A stretch of DNA of 64,000 bases, taken from the NCBI GenBank assembly GCA_037951165.1, contig JBBDHG010000161.1, forward strand, positions 1,487,501 to 1,551,500. Reading direction: 5' to 3'. Of the stretch, positions 1-13,208 are shown piece by piece. The notes below the pieces were generated by a model. The model was not told where the DNA came from and did no database searches. It saw nothing but the letters and a program-made list of their open reading frames with translations. The DNA is from Lophius americanus (Eukaryota > Chordata > Actinopteri > Lophiiformes > Lophiidae). The translations under genes were made by a program, and so were the position numbers. Each line of letters begins with the position of its first letter. Within the stretch, counting starts at the first letter, position 1.

Positions 1-108
1 CAATCATACCAGTATATTATATTTTTATGAAGTAATATCAATGGATTTGCCTCGTTATTTCTCTCAATCAAAAAACTAACGCCATTTTGATCATTTCCAT
101 TTTGTAAG

Positions 109-3100
109 AACCTGAAGTCCCCGAGGAACAAAATGAGGACAATTCCTTGACAACTCCGCAGTTCCAGCCCGAAGAAGACATTACTTATACACCTGCTGAG
201 GTTCATAAAGACCAGCCGGATACCACAGACCCCAGAGTTGACGTATCCGACACGGAAGCAGCAGGGCCAGCTTCTCATGAGGAGGCTGTCCAAGACATTG
301 AACCAGAAATGCCTTTGCCGTCGCCTGCAGAGAGTGATGAAACCCCTGAGTACAATGACGGAGCTAGTGGTGGAGGACGCCACGGAGAAACCCCAGTCTC
401 AACAGACCTGCCTCCTAAGATCTCAAACCTTCAGGAGGATGTAGAATCGAGTCATAATGGGACGGGGACAGCAGTGACTCAACCCCTGGAAGAAGAGAGT
501 GGCAGTGGTCTCCCCTCAGAATCCGATGAACGTCCCAACGAATCAACGGCTTCGACAGTCATGAGACGATCCAGCACGCCACTGATGAGTATGGTGGAGA
601 AGAACAAAGAGCTAGTGGTGTTTTTTAGCTTGAGGGTCACTAACATGATGTTTTCTGATGACCTGTTCAACAAGAGCTCCCCAGAGTATAAATCACTGGA
701 GAATACGTTTCTTGAACTGGTAGGTACACAAGCTTTTGTGTTTGATATCCTGTTTCTGCATGTCACATGTTCATATTTGCTGTTTGAGTGATAAGAAGAC
801 AACTATGCAAAGTATGTTTTTCAACTTAAGTAGGTCAGAAGCTATTCACTTGCTTAGTTGGAGTCTTGTTGTCCTGCTCGAGTGAGTCAGCACTTTTCAT
901 CAAGCCTTATCCTCACTGTTTTCTTTATTATCAAAATCCTGAAATTAACTGTGAATAATATTGAAATAATATATTTTCTTATATTTAAAAAAATATTTTG
1001 TTGGTGGAATAAGGCTAGAGCCGTCCACCAAAGTCTTGTTCAAATTTGCAGTATGCTTTAATTTCAGAAGCCATTGTGTCAACAATATAAAGAATGACTT
1101 TGTTTCACTCAGACACAGCACTCTGGGTCCAGAAACTCGCCAAACCCTGGAGCTTCCAGTAAATCTGGGCCTAGGAGACAGACAACTTTAGCCTCCATAC
1201 CGGTATTTTTCTTTCCATATTGGAACTAAATCTCCAATGCCTCAGAGAGAGCATGGTCTTTCTTTGTCTTTAATTAACCTTTCTACAATACAGAATCTAA
1301 CAATCACAAAGCAACTAACTACTCTGCTTAAGTTCACACTGTTGCTTTTCTTCTTCTAGACACTAGACCTTCCTGATGCAGCTGCATCTGTCTTGATTTT
1401 ATCTGGTTATAAGTATTGTGGGAATTGCCTTAATTGTTGAAATGTGCTATGGCTATGTGCTATTCTGATTAATATCCCAGCATATTGTTTTTTCAAACTT
1501 TGTTTCTGCATAGGATTTGTTTTGAGTGATAAAATTGACACAAACTTCAACTAAATTTGGTAAGACTAGATTCATTTTTGAGATCAAAAATTCATTCCAA
1601 ATGCAAATGTTATCCTCAGAAAAAAAAGCTTTGAACTTGTTCGAAAACATCACCAACTGAATTTGTGTCACTTTGAGAGAATTTGTGTCGGTTTGCATCC
1701 ACTCATACGCTTCCATCATTGTAGTAAAATTTACCTCACATGCAGTTGATACTGCGGTTGAACTCTCAACTGGTCATTCATTGCTTAACTGAAATTGTTA
1801 TACATTTGAGCAGTGGGCAGCCCGTGTAGGGAGCCGGGGTTGTGGGATGACCGCTCTACCCACTGAAATAAAGCCGCCCCAGTTAGTTTACCAAACTTAA
1901 TTTTCCCATGGTTCACCACTCCTTGGCCAGGGCGACCCAGTGTCTCGCATTGAAATTTGCAGGCACTTACTCTGTGAACATTTTTATTAAAGGGGTCATC
2001 ATCTTACAGCTGTGTGCCCTCGATGAAGATGTTAGGAGGGGTTGTTGTAGTTCCTGGTTCAGGTTGGTTGAGACTCTTGTCCTTCAGAAGCTGATTGTGA
2101 GTCCCAAAAAGTGACACTGACTTGTAGGACTTAAGTGCGCTGTGACGGTACCTTGAGTAACAGTCGCTCAAGTATAGTGGGTTTTGCACTTCAGCCTATA
2201 TCACAGGTAGACCCCTCTCTCAAGGTCAAGGCTGATTTGCGTAAACTTTCCGAGCCAGCCGAGCTTTACACAAATCGTCCAGAATGCCTCCCTTTTCCTT
2301 GTATCGAAGGTCAAGGTGAGGTCAATGAAGGTAGAATTCAAGGTAGCTTTTAGATGTATCCTTAAGATAAAAGCATGGGACTGATATCAATGTTCCCTCC
2401 ATAATCAAGCAAAACAACTGCTGACTAATTTCAAGGTTGAACTTATGCAAACATCTGTTATTTTTTTTCTACCTACTAGTCTCTGCTGTGTTGATCTGTG
2501 AATATGCTAAATGTTATTGGTACTTTGAATCATTGCTTAGAAAGCACTGATTATTCATGGGACTATACGTTTGTGTCTCTGTGTTCCGTGTTTGTGGTTT
2601 CACCAGCTAGATTTTCATAAACAATACAAATTTATTTTTGTACGTCTGTTGCACATTTGTGTTTTTAGTGTTTTTGTACATGTCAGAAGCCTTAAAGATA
2701 AAGATGCAGAGTCAAACATTTAATAAATGACTTTATTTGGAGAACAACATGACGGTACAGTTTGTAAATCTCATTGCAAAGTTATCTACGTTTTTGTTTC
2801 TTATGCTGTTAAGGGCAAAAGAAGCCTAGGGTCGTGTGCATCGTGAGACCTGGATCTGTCTTAGTCAATGTTGGAATCTAGGAGGTTTGTGACTTGTGTT
2901 AAGAAGCTTTAAGTAATATTAGTCCGCTCTAGCACCGCACTCATTGTGCTATTAAAGGTTCCAAGCAGCTTAGTGCGACATCAGTCCGTGAAGTGTGGAC
3001 GCCTGCATGCTGCAGTGACATCCTTGTATCTGGCAACACAGATATACTATTTATATTTCCTGCTACATTCAGCGGGACAATGACATAAAAGAGATTGTGG

Positions 3101-6100
3101 ATTAATCAACGTCATGTGGAGGTGGAGCATTTGAGTGTGAATTAATGTTGTGTGATTTGTTATGGCTAACATCTGCATCCCTCCTTTGCTGCTGGCAAGC
3201 AGGTGAGGACTGCTAAACCTGCACCTGTAAGCAAACATCAGAGCAAAAAGCATCAGTTGATGTGCGCTTTATTAAACGCTCAGAGGTCGCTGGGGGGACA
3301 TATTTTTGGGTTCACTAAGAGGAGCCGCGCGCTCGTTGTTTTCATAAAGGCCTCTTCCTCAAAATGAGGAGGTAGGTACAAATCCGATTGTATGTTTGCT
3401 GCGATGCCAAGAAGCAGAGGGAATGTGAGCTAGTGGGTTAAAAAAATAGTTTATTATGTTTGATTTAAATTGGGTATTTGGAAAATTTCTCATTATTATG
3501 AACCAGATTTTCTCATTTCATTTTGTACTATTTTCATGGCAGACATAAAACAAAAAACAGTCAACTGATCAAAGAATACATTTTTGAAGTAGGAGAGCTA
3601 TTCAGAATGCATGCAGAAAAATCCAAAGCAACGATGAAAATGACACTCCATCTCCAATTTTAATGGTTGCCCAAACAGTGATTTCTTCAGTTTTCTTCAT
3701 TAATCGCTGTATTAAGCATTCTGGGGAAAAAAAAGAAAAAAAAGTGATCAGACGTTTGGACGGGTGAGTATTTGCCATCTACCCTTTATTCTCACTATTC
3801 CAGTAGTGAATAAACAGTATCTTCCTTTAAATGGGCTTATTATTAGAGAGCAAATATTTGAAACCGTTGCATGCCAATCCATAAATCATTGAAAAATAAA
3901 AATGAAGAAATATGAACATAGTGTCCAGCCCATTTAAATGGACATAATGTGAAATTTAATGGATATCGGGCCCTTTTTGATCCACTCTCCATTCTTTGTT
4001 GCTCATATATTAATACATATATATGAGCCATTAGCCTCCTGTCTGCTTTTGCCTCACGCCTCCCTTACTCCTGTACCTACTGGTTTGTGAAGCAACCTTA
4101 TAAAACTGGACATGGAGGTTTGGTTATTTTCATGGCAGCATTCTATCTTTGTTACTTGACTTTTTTTCCACATAAGATATGGGATTTTCTTTTTTTTCTT
4201 TTTTTTATCAGGTTTTCCAAAAAAGAACCAGTAGATACATGTGTAACCTCAGAAGCATACTGTCTGTGATAGTGACAAAAGTCGAATCATTGGTTGTGTT
4301 TGCTGCCTCTCAGATTTAGCGAGGTGTATCTTATCTTAAGTGTCCTGTAGTCCAAACCAACAACTGCTCTCAGGTTTGTTGTGAAAAAAACTGTTGAAGC
4401 TTTGACCTTGTATGAAAAACGTATCTGCAGTTGGCATGTAATTCATGGCATTCTGCATCAAGACAAGTGGGTGGCCGAACAGCCAGCCGTGTCTGGACCT
4501 GCTGCGGGCTGCTCCCTGTTTGTTCAGAATGTTGGACCCTTTTGTTCCCCCTCTTTTTTCAGAGACTATTAACTGTAGGGAACTAGCCCTCGGTAAACTG
4601 TCTGCCAGCGATAAGTGAAGTTACCCGATCAGAGCAGAGCTCCTTAAGCCCTCTTATCTCCAGCTCGGCAGCCAGGCCAACTAAAGCATCGTAATCTCTC
4701 CCTCTCACACTGTGGCTGTTTGATGTTTCCACCTTTGTCGTGAACGCGGTGCATCTTGAAGAAGAGCGGTTCGGATCGATGAGCGTTGATGCAGGTTCAT
4801 TAATCGAGCTGCTGGTTTTCTTAACAAAAATATCACCATCATCATCAGCACAAGTCCGTAGTCCCAACAGATGAGTTTCACCATTATCTGAGGCTGTGGG
4901 TCTTAAATTCAGAATTCAGAATATTTAGGACGTTCGATTTAAACCATCAATTTATTTTTACTGTTTCTAAAAGCAGGTGCAGGTGACGATGTGGACAGAA
5001 CTGCTTCAGGCGTACAGCAGCAACAGAAACTGAATATAGAGTGCTAGTAGATAAACCATTTAACAAAAATATTAATAATGAACTTAATTTGTATAACATC
5101 TGTTAAAATGAGTCTTTTCAAATTTTGAGAGACAATGCAAAAACCGGCAACTCAAAACAGGAGGAAGTAAAAAAACAAAATGCCAAACAAATGTGAAAAT
5201 GTTTATCAACAAGAAGATAGAAAAATAGTCAAAAAACCCAAGGTCTGCCAATAAAAGCCAAAAATATAATTAATGAAGAAGGTGAAGCAATAAAAGGGCT
5301 CAAGAATGAGCAAAACAATAACAGGATGGAAACAATAAAATGAGGTAGAAGAGAAATTGAAGAAAATAAGGATAAATAGAGGAGTATAAAAGGTTAGGAT
5401 AAAAGTAAACGATGACATCATACATCACATTTATGTTATAGAACCTTATTTCAAGCTTATGCTAATTATGTTAAATCTCAGACATGTTTTTTCTATATTT
5501 CTTGGTCATTTTACGAAAGAAGTTTATTAATACATTCATAAATTAACACATTAACATGTGAGTAATGTGAAGTAACCTTTGTTCAACCGCTATTTTACTA
5601 GTAATTACACACGTTACTGCTAATCATCTAAGCAAGGCTCGCCACTTTTTTCTGCTGGGAGGGACACACGTTCTCATATTTTTTTATTTTAGATATAATT
5701 CTACATTCATTTTATGACAAACATAGAAACTAAGTGGAAATGTTCTTGTCTGAACTTTATTTTCTTTTAAATTTACGACGATTTAAGATAAGAAAAAAGA
5801 GTTCCAATCGTGTGGAAAGATGCCGTAGATGGGGAAAGGAAGAGACGCTTGATTCATCGACACAAAGTAGCATACATGTGTTACTGTCTGGCACTAAACA
5901 TTAAAACACACAGGAAAAAGTTTGTGATATACATTTATTACAGATTTCTGTTTGACGCCATGCATCAGCGGATTCTTTTGAAGTCCGTAATCCTTTCATG
6001 TGTTTTCAGGCTCTTCAGTTGCTTGAATTAACACAATCTGTGTTCTCATATTAATGCTCATCAACATAACCCTAATTTGGCTCTGGATGCAATTACACAG

Positions 6101-9100
6101 TCAGTGCAGTAATGGCAGAATGTCACGCTTGCATCAAAAATTTAATTATGAACCATTTATAGCTCATAAACACACTGTCAAATGTGACCTGAATTATTCA
6201 ACATCAGCTGTGCTCCTGACAACCTCCATCCTGTCGATGCAGAGGTAAAAACACAGGTGATGGAGCTCTTTGCTAATCTGGTCTCCTTCTCAAGAGGACA
6301 ATCCTTACTGACACCTGACATGCTACATACTTCCATTAACCTTTTCATTCAAGTGGAAATCTCTGTCCTCTTTCCATCAAAATGAGTTCATTTTACGTGT
6401 GTAAGATGAAAGCGGTCTTGTTGCAGTGCTGCTTTACAGGAGCGGAAACACGTTGCACACTAAAGCAGAAAAGTAATACTTGAATGAAGAGTTTTACGAG
6501 AATAGTTTCATTAAGTGCTTTAATATACATTTATTTGGCTTTGCTCTTCCTTCCTCACAGCTTTTGCCATATCTGCAGTCCAATTTGACTGGATTCAAAC
6601 AGCTGGAGATTCTCAACTTCCGGAATGGCAGTGTTGTGGTGAACAGCAGGATGAAACTGGACAAACCGGTACCGTATAACGTCACAGAGGCCGTTCACTG
6701 CGTCCTTGAAGACTTCTGCAGTGCAGCATCTAAACGGCTTGACATTGAGATTGACAGTCGCTCCTTGGAGATAGAACCAGGTAAGTGTCGTCGCTTGTTG
6801 TTCTACTTGTTGTCCTTGCAAATTGTGTCTTACAGCCGTGAGATTACATTGTGCCGATACCCTGTGCATAAAACAACATGATCTATCCGTGCGCTGACGT
6901 ATCCTTCATGCTTCGATGTCAAAGCATCTGTGCACAGCGCACATCCTCCTTCTGCAGACGTTTACCGTCTGACCCTGTGGTGTGATTTAAATCAGATGCT
7001 CTTTTTCTCCGGGAGAGTCCACGACTGTGTGTGACCTCATTAAACAGGCCTAAATGAAAGCAAACACCTTGATTCAAATCGATCAAAGCGTCATTTAACT
7101 TCTCCCCTCAATCTGTACATGGTGAAAGCTGCTTTCATGCTGAGACAGGAATACACACGAGATATGTCAAAGCTCCTGAGTCCCCCCCCCCTCTCCCCTC
7201 TATGCTTTCAGCTGACCAGGCAGACCCCTGTAAGTTCCTGGACTGCAATGAGTTTTCACGCTGCGTGGTCAACAGATGGACCGATGAGGCTGAATGTCTA
7301 TGTGATCCCGGCTACAGCATGGTTGACGGCCCGCCTTGTCAGAGCACCTGTGATGTGCAGCCCGACTACTGCTTGAACGAAGGCCTGTGTGAAATAATCC
7401 CAGGACACGGAGCCACCTGCAGGTACAACAACGCTGACAAGTGAAAGTAAACAATATGGCCACAGCTTCTATAAAGATTCTGGTATTCAAACAAGGTATA
7501 TATCTTTGCAAAGACATTGAAATTCCTTTCACTCTTGGAACGTGTCAAGACTTCAAAATCACTTTAGAAACAGTTCATCTACCACTCTATCTTTATTTTT
7601 TTATGAAACAGTTGCTCTGGAATCATGGAAATCCTGACTTTGAAGGAGACATTTCTTTCCTTTGACAAATTTAGTGATCCATGCATGATAAATCTGCATT
7701 TGAACTAAATCAAAAGGCTTCCTACATTTTGCTTCAGTGTAATTTTATCTTATTTACTGATGAATTTATCCGCATGCTCTGCATAATAATTAAAACCTTA
7801 GCTTATGAATATTAGTTAGCATTAGTCAGACAAGTTTGATTTTATCATTTTGGCACAGAATATGGCGGCAACTTTTCAGTTGAGTTATTGAATTGTGAAA
7901 GTGTCAAATTCATGTGTTTTATTGATCATACCAATGACAGTCTTTTATGAGACAAAGTAAGAGAGGCCAGATTGAGATGGTTTGGACCTGCGAAGAGGAG
8001 GGATAGAGGATCTATTGGTAGAAAGATGCTGGGGATGAAGCTGCCAGCCAGGATAAAAAGAGGAAGACCAAGAATGAGGATTCTGGATGTGGTAAGAGGG
8101 GACATTCAGTTGGTTAGTGTGACAGAGAAAGATGTACAGTACAGAATAAGATGGATACCGATGATGAGATGTGTGTGTATATATATATATATAATATATA
8201 ATCACATGCATACACATTTCAGTAAATTTAACATATTAACAATAATAGTGTAATAATTAGTCTTTCATAAAATCTTTTTCAGCTGGACTCTTTGGGTAGA
8301 TTGTGATCAAAGGACATCTTCCCTTATCAGCAGATAAAGATGAAGATAGATTTCTGGACACTGGAGTCCGGACATTTGTGATGGTTGACGACTCTGATGA
8401 GACTGAATAAGGAGAATTTGCAAAGACGGGGCTGAGATGAGGGGGCAGAGGGCATGAATAACAGTAGTATGAAAGAACTGGAGGTACAGAGAGAATCATA
8501 TTTGAAGAGACTGCAGCAAGATGATTGGCCAATCATGAAAACAGGATGGTATGAGAAATAAACTATAGTCTATGCAGGAACAGAACGTGCGTCTGAGCTC
8601 TATTCTCTAGTTACTGTTGTCTTGCTTTATAAATTCTACCTAGATGTCAGATGAACCATAAAATAATCCCAGATTGCTACGACCCCTTTCCACTATTTTA
8701 GCAGAGATAAACTCATGTGATGCTGTTTTACTCAACACCACCTCCCGTTTTTGAAAATCTTAGACGTGTGGGTGATTTCCAGAGGCTCAGCCGCTAGAAT
8801 TACAGTTCTAGTGGCTGAGACCAACTATCGAACTGAAAATTAGCTTTCTTACTTCTTATTTGTATTTTATCTCCTAAAAGTCACATGGGGGATATGGGGA
8901 TACTGGTATGGTTTGGTTCCACTCATACCCCCCAACTTCCCTCACTTTATGCCAAAGTGATTCATCCGCCAATTCCAATATTGGATCTTTCTTATCTTTT
9001 CTAACATGTACTTGTTAATTCTGTTATGAAATTCTGTATTGAATACATTTCCATCTGATAAAATACATTATACTTTATAATTGCCCGCTTACGGGAAATT

Positions 9101-11160
9101 TGTCTTGATTGCCGCATTGATGACTCCACAGTTGTAATAATCTTGTTTGTCCACAATGATTATAATCATTGTAATCCCATGTGCTACTAATAAATAATCT
9201 GAAATCGGTAAGGAATATTATTTTTTAGTGTTTTATAAATATATTTAACTATGGGGTTATTTACCTTTTCTGACAGAGACACATTTATATTCAAAACACC
9301 CCTCCCCCCTGTTTTTTTATCACCTCCAGATGCCTTGTGGGTAAATACTGGCACTACCATGGACCACGCTGCAACGAGCTGGTGTCAATGCCGCTGGATC
9401 CTTCAATGATCGCCACCTGCCTCGTGGGAAGCCTCTGCCTCGTTTGTGCCGTCATCGGCATTCTGATATTCATCAACAAGAGATGTTTAAAAAACAGAAA
9501 AGTTGTTGCATTGTTGTGAGTGAAACCCCTCGTACAGTTACGACAATTTTAGTTGCGTTTGCAGTGATTTGTGAGGTTTCATTTTTTTTCTCCACCACCT
9601 CATCTTCCCTGCCTCTCAGGCCCACCCTTGCTCCCTACGCGTTTGAGAATACACTGAGGGTTAACCCGGTATTTGAGAGCGATGATGGTGTCTTAACTCA
9701 AGCCTCCACATTGCCATATCCGTCAAGTTCTGCTTCTTCCCAATCCCAGCATTCAGAGCAAGAACACTTTGCCTCAATTGAAAACATACATCTGAGTATT
9801 GAGGTACTCGTTGCTGCAGAGCACTAAAGACTAAAATACTAACTTCGAACCTTCAGCCACATTCTAATCGGCCACCCCGCTCTAACACGCTCTAGCATTA
9901 ATCATCCATCTAGTTCATATCTGCTCTTTTTTTAAGATATGCACCAAATGTTTGCTACTCTTCACGATTTTACTAGTGTTTAAATGTAGACTAAGCCCCT
10001 CAGAAGTTGCTCTACTAACAGCTTTTAGAGCCTGTCTAGTTGTGAGACTGAACGCTACAGCAGCAGCTGTAGGTTCAGTCTCTAGAAGAAGGTGTTTCTT
10101 TCCTGCATATATTGCTTTTGTGCGCTCACATCTCATCTAGCTGAAGTGTCTCCGGTCCTATAATATATTAATGATGGCACACTTAAAACACTGAACCCTG
10201 ACTGTCGATGCTCCGTCTCCACAGATCCCCAGACAACTCTACACCACCAGATCAGAGAGGCTAGTGTCGGGCATGGTGGACTTCCATCACTCTCTGCCAC
10301 ACAGTCAGGTGAGGACGGAGAAAATCAATAAATGCAACATATGATTGGTTTTGCTGTTGTTTTGGTTGACTTTAAGAACGAGAAAGCATCACAAAACATT
10401 TCATCAACAAAGACTTGATATGTCAGAGTATTTTTGTCACATCAGGAATTAAAAAAAGGAGTCACTATCATGATATAAAGAGATTTTCATAGTTTTACGT
10501 GACCTTTTTTACTTTCTAATTTTACCTGTCTAACGTCTAACGTGTTTTACGTCTAATTTTACAATTTTATCATTTCACTTGTTAATTATCTGATGAACAG
10601 TCAAATTATAATGTGAACAATAATATGTAAAAATGTGAAAATTATATCAAAACATGGGAATCCTCATGTGAAAACATTAGAATAATCAAATGACGATAAT
10701 TCATTTGATTAAAAAAAAAAAATTATGTTTTCATGGAAACCTGAAAATTAGCAGGTAATATCGATTAAATTATCAAGTAAAAACATGAAAATTGTCAATT
10801 TAATGATGAAGATTGTCACAATTATTATATTAAAAGTATCATGATGTAATGTGATAATGATCATGTGTTTTATTTCCTGGCATTACAGTGATGCACTTCC
10901 ATACCCTTGTAACATTTCCTAGCGATAGCTTTTACGCATAACCTTGAAGTGATATACATGCGGTTAAGTCTCTGCGCTCACTCTTGGAACAGAACAGGGC
11001 TTTTTTCTTGATTGATTGATGTAAAATTCAGAATTGAACTTTTTCTGACCCTCTTCCCACTCGTCTCTCCCTGTAGACATGGCGACGACCAAATGAATTC
11101 CGACCACGCTGCGTTCTGACAGCATCAGATAACGAATGTTTTGAAGTCACAGTTCTCTGA
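109..11160 (+). CDS. impg1: Interphotoreceptor matrix proteoglycan 1 (3' part; gene enters from the left edge)
   Basis: Secreted or membrane-bound proteoglycan of the photoreceptor extracellular matrix. Exons read: 109-719, 6561-6780, 7212-7422, 9330-9515, 9620-9803, 10225-10308, 11077-11160 (TGA at 11158). All junctions are GT-AG and keep frame. Exon 1 is acidic and Ser/Thr/Pro-rich (mucin-like, with an ESGSG glycosaminoglycan-type site) and ends in the first half of a SEA domain. The next exon completes the SEA domain, with LLPYLQSNLTGF, the GSVVV self-cleavage-type motif and N-glycosylation sites. The exon at 7212 starts ADQADPCKFLDC, as in vertebrate IMPG1, and carries two EGF-like modules, the second finished in 9330-9515. 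That exon then encodes a hydrophobic helix (about MIATCLVGSLCLVCAVIGIL) followed by KRCLKNRK, a stop-transfer pattern. The tail contains NPVFES. The IMPG1 rather than IMPG2 call rests on the SEA/EGF sequence and on the neighbouring myo6. The final two exons are supported by splice sites and frame only. Confidence 0.92.
720..6560 (+). other. Large impg1 intron splitting the SEA domain
   Basis: Non-coding interval of 5.8 kb between the mucin/SEA exon and the second SEA exon. The splice is phase 0: the first exon ends in FLEL and the second starts LLPYLQ, so no exon is needed in between. It holds a degenerate interspersed repeat near 1,810-1,885, a short AT hairpin at 4001-4028, and one open frame on the minus strand (4583-4867) that I cannot identify. 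Otherwise I see nothing recognisable. Confidence 0.7.
1810..1885. repeat. Degenerate fish interspersed repeat fragment
   Basis: The stretch with GCAGTGGGCAGCC, then a G-rich segment, then GACCGCTCTACCCACTG resembles a dispersed repeat ending that is very common in fish genomes, recognised from general familiarity with that pattern. A second related piece appears near 54,630-54,670. The copy is short and decayed. Confidence 0.4.
7950..8175 (+). mobile_element. LINE relic: C-terminal end of a non-LTR reverse transcriptase
   Basis: Within an impg1 intron, the frame starting at 7972 reads RWFGPAKRRD, then GRKMLGMKLPARIKRGRPR, then LDVVRGDIQLVSVTEKD, and ends RIRWIPMMRC. This matches the C-terminal tail typical of vertebrate RTE/BovB-like LINE polyproteins (RWFGHVQRRD...GRPKRR...D...VTEEDA..R.RW). 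Only this terminal piece remains. It runs into a TG/TA microsatellite at about 8170-8205, as LINE 3' ends often do. It has the same orientation as impg1. The clade assignment is an inference. Confidence 0.7.
8170..8205. repeat. TG/TA microsatellite
   Basis: A run of TGTGTGT followed by alternating TA directly downstream of the LINE relic, probably its tail. Confidence 0.85.
8786..8819. repeat. Short-loop inverted repeat (14-bp arms)
   Basis: CTCAGCCGCTAGAA at 8786-8799 pairs with TTCTAGTGGCTGAG at 8806-8819, with one G-T wobble-type mismatch and a 6-nt loop. Intronic in impg1. No function is evident. Confidence 0.8.
10044..10082. repeat. Short-loop inverted repeat (17-bp stem, one bulge)
   Basis: GAGACTGAACGCTACAGC (10044-10061) pairs with GCTGTAGGTTCAGTCTC (10066-10082) with a single bulged G and a 4-nt AGCA loop. 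Located in the impg1 intron before the 10225 exon. Confidence 0.85.
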
Positions 11161-11618
11161 TAAAATGACGGGAGCTGATGTCTGATTGTACGCAGCAGGA
11201 GCGACGAGTAGACGAGTCCGAGTCCGAGTGGTGTTTAAAGTGTTGTGATTTATGTTGACATTGATTGTGTGTCTTTAGACAGAGCGCTCGGGATACTTAA
11301 GTCGACTTAGGTTGTCTTAAATTGGTTGCTGATATTTATTGGATATATTGAACATTAGGAACATTTCCTGTATGCCCTTTGGCTAAGATTATTGTTTTCC
11401 TCACAATGAGGTACTTATTATGTACAAACTGATACAGGTGGTGGTATCTGCAGTGTAGATGGTGTTTATTCCTAACTAATGTATCCTGAGAAGACATTGA
11501 ATGTATAAACTGCTGACTTGTTTCATGTCGTTTTTGTTAAAAATATAATCCCAATAATCACTTGTCTACTTCTGAGTTTTTTTTCTTTTATACTTTTTGC
11601 ATTTAAAAGTAAAAATAT

Positions 11619-11644
11619 AATAAAAATTTTTCTTTTACAATAAA
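11619..11644 (+). terminator. Candidate impg1 polyadenylation signals
   Basis: Two AATAAA hexamers, at 11619-11624 and 11639-11644, lie about 460-480 bases downstream of the impg1 stop in a T-rich 3' UTR-like stretch. Which one is used, if either, cannot be told from sequence. Confidence 0.6.
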
Positions 11645-11660
11645 CATGCAATGTTTCTTT

Positions 11661-13208
11661 ATGACTGCTTGAAGATGTTTTGATGTGTGACATATTAAGA
11701 GGGTTAATTTTCTTATGTGTTAGAGAATGAAGTCAACTGTCGACCTGGTATGAAAAGTAAAATCGATAAATCAGGCCAATCTAATTCTGATTTCATAAAA
11801 TAATGTCAGTAAACTTTATTGTTTAGTGTTTGTACCTCTAAGTGCTGAGGTGTGTTCATTTATATCAAAGTCGAAAATCCTAAAATATCCACACATGAGA
11901 AACTTTAATCCAGTGGTTTACTTAATGGGAGTGATGACATCATCAGGTCATTATCAATTGCTGTTTAATTAATCTACAGGCTAATCTGATTAGCTCTACT
12001 TCCCGTTAGGATTTCCGATCCGTTTACAGAGCGCTGACCGCTGACAGATATCTCACTAAGTTGTGAATTAATTCTTCACATTTGTACTTTTCTTGAGTCA
12101 CTTAACCAAAAAATAGAGAATACAATGTAGAACATGGGGCGACTCGCATTTATTTTCCAAAGCAGCGTAAAACCAGATTTAATAGAACAGCAATATGTGG
12201 GAGAGGTTGTTGCGCTCCAGTCGGCTGCTGCGTCTGCTCTAAATAAATGTGATCATCAATTAGGGTATTGCATGATTGTTAAAGGGATAATCCCGCTCTT
12301 ACCAACAGAGTCAAGTAATCGGATTAATAGAATCTAACAAGAACTAATACAAACACACTCAAATAACATCGCCATCTGTAAAACAACCCCATACCCATAA
12401 AACGGCAAACAATTCCACTCTTAGATAACAAATGATCAAGAATACAAAAAAAGATTCCTTTTTGTCAGAGCCGTTATCACATCAACATAGAAATATTTTA
12501 GTTTTACCTGCTGTGACTCAATCTTGAAACTGTTATTGTGACATACAGCATAATATGACATAGATATTCTATTTTATTCCTAAAAAATTTTTAAAGTCAT
12601 CTTTTAGACTTTAAGTAGTACTTTAAGTCAAAAAGACTTTTAGAGTTCTCTCTTATAAGCAGCTTTTATGTGAAAAATGCCTACCAATTAAATCAGGTGT
12701 AGATGTTAAACAATAATCGGAGGCGAGTCATCCAGAACAACAGAAGACAAAAAACAAAACAGTTACAAACAATTAAAAGCATCTCTACACTGTTCCTCTC
12801 AGTGTTTGATTGTTTATCCCTGTTGCAGATCATTCATGTTTCAGTTTAACGGCTAAAAAGGTTACCTGGGTAACCGTAAGACGTTTTGGTGTTGTGCAGT
12901 CATTTTTTGCAATTCAAGGCCTCACAGTGGGGATTTCATCCACGCATAGATTGATAAGAAGACTGAAGACAAACGCTACACCAACAAGGTGTTTCACAGC
13001 AAAATCAGGATATAAAAAGTTAAAATAAACATGTTTCTAGAAAGGAGGTGAATCATTGACTCAAACACTGGGGGCCGGCAGTAGGATTTGTCCCACAAAC
13101 CACAGGTTCGCTGTACCAGCCTCCACTGAGCGGGTTTCAGAATCTTTGAATCAGTGTCATGTTTCTAGACCAGACTGGAGGTTGAGCTCTTATCCTGCGG
13201 CCCTGATT
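11661..13208. other. Convergent impg1/myo6 intergenic and 3' UTR interval
   Basis: About 1.5 kb between the impg1 poly(A) signals and the myo6 stop. On the minus strand, AATAAA occurs at 13207-13212 (overlapping the myo6 stop codon), 12573-12578 and 12149-12154. The last two are the more credible 3' ends for myo6. No other gene is seen. Confidence 0.6.

Noticed and set aside
4001..4028. AT-rich 10-bp inverted repeat GCTCATATAT/ATATATGAGC
   Set aside because: A rough count suggests about one such 10-bp short-loop hairpin by chance in 64 kb, more in AT-rich DNA; the same holds for those at 34706-34731, 53249-53273 and 60159-60177.
8257..8536. Overlapping minus-strand open frames just after the LINE relic
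   Set aside because: Low-complexity composition, no recognisable domain, no splice signals; probably chance or decayed repeat.
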